7,162 nt of DNA from positions 1 to 7,162 of the forward strand of contig JAJBSY010000160.1 of assembly GCA_020861205.1 (NCBI GenBank). Reading direction: 5' to 3'. Below the pieces are notes generated by a model that worked only from the letters and a program-made list of their open reading frames with translations, had not been told where the DNA came from and searched no databases. The stretch is from Deltaproteobacteria bacterium. Lineage in GTDB: Bacteria; Desulfobacterota; Desulfovibrionia; Desulfovibrionales; Desulfovibrionaceae. The translations under genes and the position numbers were made by a program. Positions 1 to 7,162 of the stretch are shown here, piece after piece (positions within the stretch are counted from its first letter, which is position 1; each line of letters opens with the position of its first letter).

Positions 1-21
1 GTATGGCACCGTAGCCCTGGG

Positions 22-1242
22 TCAGTCGTGCATGGTTTCGTCATACACGGGAACGAACCGCAGCAGAAAAAGGCTGGCGGCCGCGATGGCGCCCATGGCC
101 AGAAAACCGGCCGCAAACCCCACATGGTCGCCGAACAGGCCGAGAATCCCGGGCATGACGCCGATTCCGAAGAAGGACCCCGCCGGCACGCCGAGGCCGA
201 GCGCGATGGGCTGGCGGCGGAGCGGGAAGACTTCCGCCACCATGGTGAACAGCGCGGGGAAGGCCATGGCCGTGAACAGGGGCTGCACGAACATGCCGAT
301 GATGAACGGCGTGAGAAACGGCAGCCCCATGGCGAAGAGCGACAGGGCATAAATGCTGAAGCAGGCGATGAGCGTCTTGCGCGTGCCGAAGCGGGCGCTG
401 AGAACCCCGCCGATCAACGCGCCGAACGGCATGGAGAGCCGTGAAAGCGATACCAGCAGGGCCGCGGTGTCCGACGATAAGGCTCTTTCCTCCACCATAT
501 GCATACTCAGGATACTGAAGGGCGCGAACTGGCCGGCAATCGCCAGGCCGACAAACCAGGCGAACAGCCACAATGTCCGTTTGCGGGCGACCGTGGCCAT
601 CCGTTTGAGGGAGACGGATCCGCCCACGGGCTCGTCGCCCCCCCGGCTGAAAAAGAAAAAGGCGAGGCCGGCGGCGACGCTCATCCAGCCCATGTAAGAA
701 ACCGTGCCGCGCCATCCGAAATGGGTGGAACCGAATTCCGCCGCCAGCGGCGCGAGGAGGAAGCCCACGTTCGGCCCCAACTCGTGAACGGAAACGGCTT
801 TGCTCCACTGATTCTGCCGCACGAGGCTGCGGAGCACGCTCATCCCGGCGTTGAAGTATTGGCCTGACATAAGGCCGAATACCACGAACAAAAGCGAAAG
901 AACGACGATAGAATGGGCAATGGCCATCAGTTGAAAGACGAGGCCGCCGAAAATCAGGGAGGCGGCCACAAGCACGCGCGGTTTGATAACCGCGCAGGCC
1001 GGGCCGGAAAGAAGCATACTCGCGGTATATCCGATTGACATGTAAAACAGGAAGCGGGTCGAAGCGGCGTGGGTGATGGCGAACTCATCCTCAATTCCCG
1101 GCAGAAGCGGTCCGAAAAAAGCCCGGGTCAGATAGTTCACGACAAAGACGAAGCTGACGAAAAGCACCCAAGGCAACACGGCCCCGAACGGTTTGTCCGG
1201 GGCCGTGTTGCCTGCTCCCGCGGAGTCAGGTTTATCAGTCAT
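22..1242 (-). CDS. Major facilitator superfamily (MFS) transporter
   Basis: Predicted inner-membrane secondary transporter of 406 residues, the usual size for a 12-helix MFS protein. A hydrophilic tail of about 20 residues precedes helix 1 (about 22-43). Further hydrophobic segments lie near 63-83, 88-109, 111-133, 153-169 and 180-199, then a charged central loop (200-222), then near 223-244, 258-281, 289-306, 311-332, 346-370 and 374-396. The MFS motif A is clear between helices 8 and 9 (GGVLSARFGTRK, 278-289) but degenerate between helices 2 and 3. A helix-5 motif C-like stretch, ELGPNVGFLLAPL, is at 154-166. The substrate cannot be told; the general look (NYLTRAFFGPLLPGI in helix 1) fits MFS members that carry small organic anions or nitrate-like solutes, but that is weak inference. 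The ATG has only a poor Shine-Dalgarno match (GGA 8 nt upstream), so the start is less certain than the reading frame. It lies 86 bp after the preceding BOF-family gene and could share its transcript. Confidence 0.9.
   Translation of the reverse strand: MTDKPDSAGAGNTAPDKPFGAVLPWVLFVSFVFVVNYLTRAFFGPLLPGIEDEFAITHAASTRFLFYMSIGYTASMLLSGPACAVIKPRVLVAASLIFGGLVFQLMAIAHSIVVLSLLFVVFGLMSGQYFNAGMSVLRSLVRQNQWSKAVSVHELGPNVGFLLAPLAAEFGSTHFGWRGTVSYMGWMSVAAGLAFFFFSRGGDEPVGGSVSLKRMATVARKRTLWLFAWFVGLAIAGQFAPFSILSMHMVEERALSSDTAALLVSLSRLSMPFGALIGGVLSARFGTRKTLIACFSIYALSLFAMGLPFLTPFIIGMFVQPLFTAMAFPALFTMVAEVFPLRRQPIALGLGVPAGSFFGIGVMPGILGLFGDHVGFAAGFLAMGAIAAASLFLLRFVPVYDETMHD
1171..1213. repeat. Perfect 16-bp inverted repeat inside the 5' end of the MFS gene
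   Basis: Left arm 1171-1186 and right arm 1198-1213 are perfect reverse complements (16 of 16, GC-rich), separated by 11 nt. In the MFS mRNA the stem begins 29 nt after the A of the start codon and covers about codons 11-24. No T tract follows, so it is not an ordinary terminator. It could hinder or time translation of the membrane protein, be a protein-binding palindrome, or be chance; function is inferred only. Confidence 0.85.
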
Positions 1243-1287
1243 GGCAAAAATCCGTTAGTTACGCGCGGCGTCATCGCCCCGCAAGCA

Positions 1288-1312
1288 CCCGGCGGCATTC
1301 CGCCTTGCCGGG
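1288..1312 (-). other. Weak GC-rich hairpin between the second BOF gene and the MFS gene
   Basis: A 6-bp pair (1288-1293 with 1307-1312) or an alternative 5-bp stem (1291-1295 with 1300-1304) can form 17-41 nt after the BOF gene stop. There is no T tract behind it on the minus strand, so it is a poor intrinsic terminator. It may only mark the 3' end of that gene or be chance. The rest of this short gap holds no recognisable promoter. Confidence 0.2.
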
Positions 1313-1328
1313 CGCCTTCAGCCATGTC

Positions 1329-1730
1329 TTACTGAACCTTGACAATTTTGGCTACATTAATCTTGACGAGTCGCGGCGTTTTTTTCAGCGTTCCATGCAG
1401 CTCGACAACGTTCGTGGGGGCGATGTCCTGGCCGCGCCACGTCTGGTCGGGGATGGAGACCAGGATGGAGCTGGTCTCGTCTTCGAACACATACTGGTCG
1501 CTACCCACATGTTGCGCAATGCTGCCTTTCACGACCACCGGGGTTCCGGCCTTCGCATACCGCGCCTGCTCCACGGTGACCCGGGCGACAGCGGGCTCTA
1601 TGAGGCTTGCGGGCCACATCTGCGGCGGCAGAGATTGCGATCCACCCACATAGGCGCTCAGAGCCGCGGAAGGAAGGGCGCATAATGCCAGGGCATGAAA
1701 TACGGCTGTGATACCCTTTGTGAATCTCAT
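1329..1730 (-). CDS. Divergent exported OB-fold protein, YgiW/YdeI (BOF) family paralogue
   Basis: Small exported protein of 133 residues. Residues 1-26 form a signal peptide (basic start MRFTKG, hydrophobic core, likely cut after SAALSA). Residues about 65-133 match the BOF (bacterial OB-fold) domain of periplasmic YgiW/YdeI proteins, which are tied to stress tolerance and possibly small-ligand binding in enterobacteria. By eye, about 30 of some 67 aligned residues equal the neighbouring upstream BOF protein, including QH.G.D.Y.F.D, W.GQ.IAP and the identical C-terminal IVKVQ. It lacks the family signature DKDWN (here KKTPRL, about 116-121) and has an unusual proline- and alanine-rich linker at 27-60. 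The start is supported by GAGG six nt upstream of the ATG. A terminator ends the previous gene and a candidate promoter lies ahead, so it is probably its own unit. Its actual ligand is unknown. Confidence 0.86.
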   Translation of the reverse strand: MRFTKGITAVFHALALCALPSAALSAYVGGSQSLPPQMWPASLIEPAVARVTVEQARYAKAGTPVVVKGSIAQHVGSDQYVFEDETSSILVSIPDQTWRGQDIAPTNVVELHGTLKKTPRLVKINVAKIVKVQ

Positions 1731-1783
1731 ATGTCACCTCTCGTGTTTTTCGGATTTTGTAGAATGTCCGCCATGAGCTTTGG

Positions 1784-1812
1784 ACTATAATATTCACGAT
1801 ATCAGCTTGGAA
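1784..1812 (-). promoter_or_regulatory. Candidate sigma70-type promoter for the second BOF gene
   Basis: Read on the minus strand: TTCCAA (1812-1807), a 17-nt spacer, then TATAGT (1789-1784), which matches the -10 consensus at five of six positions; the -35 is weak (three of six). It sits in an AT-rich gap between a strong terminator and the gene and would give a leader of about 45 nt. The call rests on position and the -10 box only. Confidence 0.4.
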
Positions 1813-1862
1813 TAACTGGAAGAACTTTGGCCTGGCCGGGAAGCGCGGTATTCAATCGTGCC

Positions 1863-1902
1863 AAAAAAACGGCGGCGTGATTTTGCGTCACGCCGCCGTT
1901 TT
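1863..1902 (-). terminator. Strong rho-independent terminator after the first BOF gene
   Basis: A perfect 15-bp stem (1866-1880 with 1888-1902) with a 7-nt loop starts 15 nt after the stop codon of the BOF gene at 1918. On the minus strand it runs into seven consecutive Ts (1869-1863). On the plus strand it is followed by only four Ts, so it could act weakly in that direction too. It most likely ends the secA-argJ-BOF transcript. Confidence 0.94.
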
Positions 1903-1917
1903 GAATGCTGACCGGAG

Positions 1918-2313
1918 TTATTGCACTTTAACGATTCGTTCGACCTCAACCTCCACGCTGTTCCAGTCCTTGTCCACCTCGCCGTGGATCTCGACGGTAT
2001 CACCGGGGGCGATCGTCTGCCCGGCCCACTTGTCCCCGTCGATCTCCACGCGAATGGTGCCGGAAGCGTCCCGGAAGAGATACTTGTCCTTGCCCAAATG
2101 CTGCACGATGTTGCCGCGCAGGACGACATGGGCGTCATCGCGCATGGTCGCCGCATCCTTGGCCGTTGTCGGGGAAAGCCCCGGGCCGGAAAACCCGCCG
2201 GCGGGAGCGTCGGCCGAGCCCGAAACAAAGCCGCCCCCGGAGGCCGCCGGCGCAAGGGAAGGCGTTACGCCGAGAATGAAAACACAAATCAGAAAAACGA
2301 TCATTTTTTTCAT
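1918..2313 (-). CDS. Exported OB-fold protein, YgiW/YdeI (BOF) stress-tolerance family
   Basis: Small exported protein of 131 residues. The start at 2313 is preferred over an in-frame ATG 30 nt upstream because GAGG stands six nt before it and it gives a clean signal peptide (MKKM, then a hydrophobic run to about 18, likely cut after APA at 21-23). A Gly/Ala/Ser linker follows (24-45). The BOF domain covers about 46-131 and keeps the family hallmarks: GNIVQHLGKDKYLFRD (68-82), W.GQ.I (96-101) and GEVDKDWNSVEVEVERI (111-127). Relatives in enterobacteria are periplasmic and linked to peroxide, metal or peptide stress; the biochemical role is not settled. It lies 76 bp after argJ with no clear promoter between them, so it may be the last gene of the secA-argJ transcript, closed by the terminator just downstream. 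A divergent tandem paralogue follows. Confidence 0.93.
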   Translation of the reverse strand: MKKMIVFLICVFILGVTPSLAPAASGGGFVSGSADAPAGGFSGPGLSPTTAKDAATMRDDAHVVLRGNIVQHLGKDKYLFRDASGTIRVEIDGDKWAGQTIAPGDTVEIHGEVDKDWNSVEVEVERIVKVQ

Positions 2314-2319
2314 GGAGCA

Positions 2320-2323
2320 CCTC
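2320..2323 (-). promoter_or_regulatory. Ribosome binding site deciding the start of the first BOF gene
   Basis: GAGG on the minus strand, six nt before the ATG at 2313. The upstream in-frame ATGs at 2343 and 2337 have no comparable site and would put a charged, non-signal-like extension before the signal peptide. Confidence 0.75.
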
Positions 2324-2389
2324 GTATACGTTTCCATATCCATACCCGATAATTCCGCGGGAGACAGCTATTTATTACCCCCTTGACAT

Positions 2390-3574
2390 CTAACTGCGAT
2401 AGGCGGCGTTGCAATCGACATAGGCGTGCGTGAGGTCCGAGGCGAGCAAGGTGTACGAACCGCCGCCGCTGCCGAGAGAGATGTCTATGGCGATGTCGCG
2501 GCCTTGCAGCGGTTCTTCGAGCAGGGCGTCAAAATCGATGGCGACCGGCTGTTCGTCACGGAAAAGCTCGACGCCGCAAAGGCTTACCCGGACGTCTTTC
2601 GCCTGGAACGATGCGCCGCTCCGGCCGACGGCGGCCACGATCCTTCCCCAGTTGGCGTCCTTGCCGTACATGGCGGTTTTGACGAGTTGGGAGTGACCGA
2701 CGGTCCTCGCCACCTTTTCGGCGTCCGCGTCATCCGCGGCCCCGGTAACCGCGATGCGCAAAACCTTGGTGGCGCCTTCGCCGTCCCGGACCAGCATGTA
2801 GGCAAGCTCGCCCAAGATTTTTTCAAGGGCCGCGCGCAACAGGGAGAGGTCATGCCCCTCGGGGGTCACGCCGGAGGCGCCGTTGGCGAGGCCGTAGACC
2901 GTATCGTTGGTGCTGGTGTCGCCGTCCACAGTGACCCGGTTGAACGTGACGTTAACGGCCTCTCTGAACATGCGCTGCCATACGTCGAGCGGAACGAGCG
3001 CGTCGCAGAGCACGACGCACAGCATGGTCGCCATGTCGGGGCAGATCATGCCCGCGCCCTTGGCCATGCCCGCAAGGGTGATCGTGCCGTTTTCCGTCGC
3101 GATTGCAGCCCCGCTGAATTTGGGAAACGCATCCGTCGTCCGCATGGCGTCGGCGAATTCCTTCACGCTTGCGGATCCCAGTTTGGGCGCGAGCTTGGGA
3201 ATGGCCTTTTCCCAGAGATCCATCTTCATCTGCGCGCCGATAACGCCGGTGGAAGCCGGCAGAATTTCCGTCGCTTGCAGGCCGCAGGCGTTGGCCGTCC
3301 ACCGGAGCGTCTCGCGGCAGTTGGCTATGCCCTCTTCGCCGGTGCAGGCGTTGGCCTGGCCGGTATTGATCAGCACCGCCCGCATGGGCCTGCCGTTGCG
3401 GACCTGCTCCCGGGCCACGATAACCGGAGCCGCGACAAACGCGGCCTGGGTGAATACCGCCGCCGTGACGGCCGGAAAGTCGCTGACGGCAAGGCAGATA
3501 TCGGGCCGAACCGTCTGCCGGAACCCGGCGTTGATGGTGGCGAGCCGAAAACCTTTGGGGAGTTGGGTTGTCAT
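2390..3574 (-). CDS. argJ: Glutamate N-acetyltransferase / ornithine acetyltransferase ArgJ
   Basis: Cytoplasmic enzyme of cyclic arginine synthesis. It moves the acetyl group from N-acetylornithine to glutamate; bifunctional members also use acetyl-CoA, and which type this is cannot be decided here. The protein has 394 residues, normal for the family. The self-cleavage site is visible as DMATMLC, with Thr183 as the new N-terminal nucleophile of the beta chain. The STGVIG segment (108-113) holds the Thr-Gly oxyanion pair, KGAGM (172-176) precedes the cleavage site, and the C-terminal end VDCNAAYRS keeps the active-site Asn. The start at 3574 is chosen because GAGG lies eight nt upstream; in-frame ATGs at 3601 and 3580 would add nine or two residues not typical for ArgJ. 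It lies 120 bp behind secA on the same strand. A possible small ORF in that gap ends in an ATGA overlap with this start. Confidence 0.97.
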   Translation of the reverse strand: MTTQLPKGFRLATINAGFRQTVRPDICLAVSDFPAVTAAVFTQAAFVAAPVIVAREQVRNGRPMRAVLINTGQANACTGEEGIANCRETLRWTANACGLQATEILPASTGVIGAQMKMDLWEKAIPKLAPKLGSASVKEFADAMRTTDAFPKFSGAAIATENGTITLAGMAKGAGMICPDMATMLCVVLCDALVPLDVWQRMFREAVNVTFNRVTVDGDTSTNDTVYGLANGASGVTPEGHDLSLLRAALEKILGELAYMLVRDGEGATKVLRIAVTGAADDADAEKVARTVGHSQLVKTAMYGKDANWGRIVAAVGRSGASFQAKDVRVSLCGVELFRDEQPVAIDFDALLEEPLQGRDIAIDISLGSGGGSYTLLASDLTHAYVDCNAAYRS

Positions 3575-3663
3575 GGGCATATCCTCGATTTCACTGTGCA
3601 TGGATGGCGGAAAAGAAACGCGCGGAATGCCGCGAACGGGCGCGCTCCCGGGGAAATTGGCAA
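3571..3663 (-). CDS. Possible 30-codon upstream ORF (leader peptide) ahead of argJ
   Basis: A TTG start at 3663 has a strong Shine-Dalgarno GGAGG (3673-3669) five nt upstream. It opens a 30-residue frame, (M)PISPGARPFAAFRAFLFRH and ten more residues, that ends in TGA at 3573-3571. The stop overlaps the argJ start codon as ATGA, the classic arrangement for translational coupling. The peptide has four Arg (codons CGC three times, AGG once) and one Lys in 30, which is suggestive ahead of an arginine gene but not extreme. No homologue is recognised. It could be a coupling or attenuating leader, or merely chance in a GC-rich gap. Confidence 0.25.
   Translation of the reverse strand: MPISPGARPFAAFRAFLFRHPCTVKSRICP
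3583..3586 (-). promoter_or_regulatory. Ribosome binding site deciding the argJ start
   Basis: GAGG on the minus strand, eight nt before the ATG at 3574. It lies inside the nine-residue extension that the upstream ATG at 3601 would add, which argues for the shorter protein. Confidence 0.7.
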
Positions 3664-3694
3664 GCGATCCTCCGGGAAACGGCCGGCGCCGGGT

Positions 3695-6247
<2,553 letters not shown>

Positions 6248-6252
6248 GGGGT

Positions 6253-6257
6253 CTCCT
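6253..6257 (-). promoter_or_regulatory. Ribosome binding site deciding the secA start
   Basis: AGGAG on the minus strand, five nt before the ATG at 6247. The alternative ATG at 6262 would translate through this site. Confidence 0.8.
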
Positions 6258-6324
6258 GACATATGGCCACGGGATCGAACCCGGAATAAACGTTATGTGT
6301 GAAGCTGTTTCGCCCAAACAGAAC

Positions 6325-6353
6325 TAGATACGACAGAAAGAACCGTTTGGCAA
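6325..6353 (-). promoter_or_regulatory. Candidate secA promoter
   Basis: Read on the minus strand: TTGCCA (6353-6348, five of six against the -35 consensus), a 17-nt spacer, then TATCTA (6330-6325, only three of six). Transcription would begin near 6318 and give a leader of about 70 nt. A 6-bp hairpin at 6305-6321 overlaps the predicted start site and could be an operator or a leader stem. The weak -10 keeps confidence low. Confidence 0.3.
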
Positions 6354-6532
6354 TGAAACCGGCGCCGGGGTAGATCTTCGATTTGCTTGATACTTCGTCT
6401 CTTCCGTGTGAAGCGCATGTATGTCTTGACACATTCGCTCCGGGCGGACCGCGCCTTCCTTGTCTGAAGTCACATTGAAACAATACCCGCGCGTGCCCCC
6501 ACCCTCCGGTCCATCCGCGCTCCGGAACAAGG

Positions 6533-6575
6533 AAAAAAACCTCCGTGCCGGGGCGGACCGAATCCGCCGCCGGAG
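6533..6575 (-). terminator. Terminator-like hairpin with a seven-T tract, pointing toward secA
   Basis: On the minus strand an outer 5-bp stem (6575-6571 with 6545-6541) encloses a 6-bp stem (6568-6563 with 6557-6552) with a 5-nt loop. One G later comes a run of seven Ts (6539-6533). The mid-stem is interrupted, so it is weaker than the 1863-1902 terminator. No gene ends just upstream on this strand. It may shield secA from antisense transcription of the aminopeptidase gene, be an attenuator in a long secA leader, or end a small RNA. Confidence 0.5.
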
Positions 6576-6764
6576 CGGCCGGGCGGGATTCAATGCGGGC
6601 CGCCGGGTTCCGGATGAAAAGAGACGCTTACGCGTTATTACTCACGGCCGCTATAGGAAAGTTGATTGTCCAACAGGAGAAATGGTGGTACTTACCGAAA
6701 TATTCCGCGGAGAGAGTTGTTAATGTTGAGAACGCGGGACATGTCACCGTCCACGGGGGGCTTA

Positions 6765-7162
6765 ATGGACATCCGTTTTCACACGCTCAGCAAAAGCGCC
6801 ATCCGGCTTGACGCCATCGTCATCCCGACGGTTTTCGGCGCGACGAATTTTTTCAGCGACCGTCTCGGGACGATGCTGCCCTGGCTCAACGAATCGGAGG
6901 GGCTGGCGGACCATTCCGGAAAATCGGGTGAGGTTACGGTCTGCTACGGACCGCCGTCCTCGCCGGTGCCCCGTGTTATCCTCGTGGGGTTGGGGATCGG
7001 GAAAAACATTCCGCTTGAAGACTTCCACAAGGCCGTGGGTGTCGGTATGCGCACATGCCGGTCGCTCAAGCTGGCCCGGGTCGGTTTTTTGCTCGAGGAT
7101 ATTCACGCGGGCGCGGAGATGCTGGAAAAGCCCGTGCCCAGGGTTCTGGAAGAGCTGGTCTT
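6765..7162 (+). CDS. pepA: Leucyl aminopeptidase (M17 family), N-terminal part, cut by window end
   Basis: The first 132 codons of a cytoplasmic M17 leucyl aminopeptidase, which removes N-terminal residues from peptides using two metal ions. Only the N-terminal, non-catalytic alpha/beta domain is in the window: an opening strand MDIRFHTL, then a segment resembling the domain's usual GK.GE plus hydrophobic strand (GKSGEVTVCYG, 50-60), RVILVGLGIGK (68-78) and a following helix and strand (about 84-104). The metal-binding catalytic domain would lie beyond the edge, so the call rests on the N-domain pattern. The start is uncertain: ATG codons at 6723, 6741 and 6765 are in frame. The 6765 start best matches the short N-terminus of E. 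coli PepA but has only a G-run four nt upstream; 6723 has GGAG ten nt upstream and would add 14 residues. Divergent from secA. Confidence 0.85.
   Translation, partial: MDIRFHTLSKSAIRLDAIVIPTVFGATNFFSDRLGTMLPWLNESEGLADHSGKSGEVTVCYGPPSSPVPRVILVGLGIGKNIPLEDFHKAVGVGMRTCRSLKLARVGFLLEDIHAGAEMLEKPVPRVLEELV

Larger units (their letters stand above)
6248..6764. other. Divergent intergenic region between secA and the aminopeptidase gene
   Basis: About 500 bp with no convincing gene on either strand; the open frames here are arginine- and proline-rich shadows with weak starts. Near secA it holds a candidate promoter and a small hairpin (6305-6310 with 6316-6321, 5-nt loop). At 6533-6575 there is a terminator-like hairpin facing secA. 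Positions 6615-6722 are AT-richer than the flanks and probably carry the aminopeptidase promoter, but no clean -35/-10 pair stands out: TTGACA at 6426-6431 has no -10 at the right distance, and TATAGG at 6652-6657 has no good -35. A short inverted pair, GTTG and CAAC (6661-6674), lies in this stretch. No tRNA, riboswitch or other RNA gene was recognised. Confidence 0.6.

Noticed and set aside
28..867. Several plus-strand open frames across the MFS gene
   Set aside because: They are shadows of the transporter gene: charged, low-complexity translations without ribosome sites or family resemblance.
6270..6283. tRNA T-arm-like sequence (GGTTCGATCC on the minus strand) just before secA
   Set aside because: The loop is one base short for a T arm, the outer stem pairs fail, and no anticodon or D arm can be built upstream. 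It is only a 4-bp hairpin and no integration-site evidence exists.
6426..6431. Perfect -35 hexamer TTGACA on the plus strand upstream of the aminopeptidase
   Set aside because: The sequence 16-18 nt downstream is GC-rich with no -10 resemblance, so it is probably not a sigma70 promoter.
6460..6723. Plus-strand open frame ending at the aminopeptidase start
   Set aside because: It starts at a TTG without a ribosome site, is Arg/Pro-rich, resembles no known family and covers the expected promoter region.
6614..6811. Plus-strand open frame beginning MKRDAYALLL that overlaps the aminopeptidase start
   Set aside because: The composition is less odd than the other shadows, but the ribosome site is weak and it overlaps the well-supported aminopeptidase frame by up to 89 nt. 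There is not enough to call a gene.

Overview
The window looks like a chromosomal core-gene region from a GC-rich Gram-negative bacterium. The best fit by protein style and gene order is a sulfate reducer or relative in the Desulfovibrionaceae. That placement is an inference from the SecA, ArgJ and BOF-protein sequences and from a remembered secA-argJ adjacency in that group; no database was searched. There are no IS elements, phage genes, CRISPR repeats or convincing RNA genes. I see no complete new multi-gene system; the points of interest are small regulatory-scale structures.

Layout, read along the main direction of transcription (minus strand, from high to low coordinates). At about 6.25 kb starts secA, the ATPase motor of the Sec protein export machinery. 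It is followed after about 120 bp by argJ, the ornithine/glutamate acetyltransferase of cyclic arginine synthesis. The gap holds a GC-rich hairpin over the secA stop and a possible 30-codon upstream ORF whose stop overlaps the argJ start. Next, 76 bp after argJ, comes a small exported OB-fold protein of the YgiW/YdeI (BOF) family, closed by a textbook intrinsic terminator at 1863-1902. A second, more divergent BOF paralogue with its own candidate promoter follows. Last is a 12-helix major facilitator superfamily transporter running almost to the left edge; its 5' coding region contains a perfect 16-bp inverted repeat.

To the right of secA is a roughly 500-bp divergent intergenic region. It carries a possible secA promoter, a terminator-like hairpin with a seven-T tract pointing toward secA, and an AT-richer stretch. 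Beyond it, on the plus strand, begins a leucyl aminopeptidase (M17 family) that is cut off by the window end after its N-terminal domain.

The genes are not one pathway. secA and the two BOF proteins share only the link that the BOF proteins carry Sec-type signal peptides. argJ and the aminopeptidase are amino-acid metabolism. The likely transcription units are secA-argJ-BOF1 (ending at the terminator), BOF2 with or without the MFS gene, and the divergent aminopeptidase.
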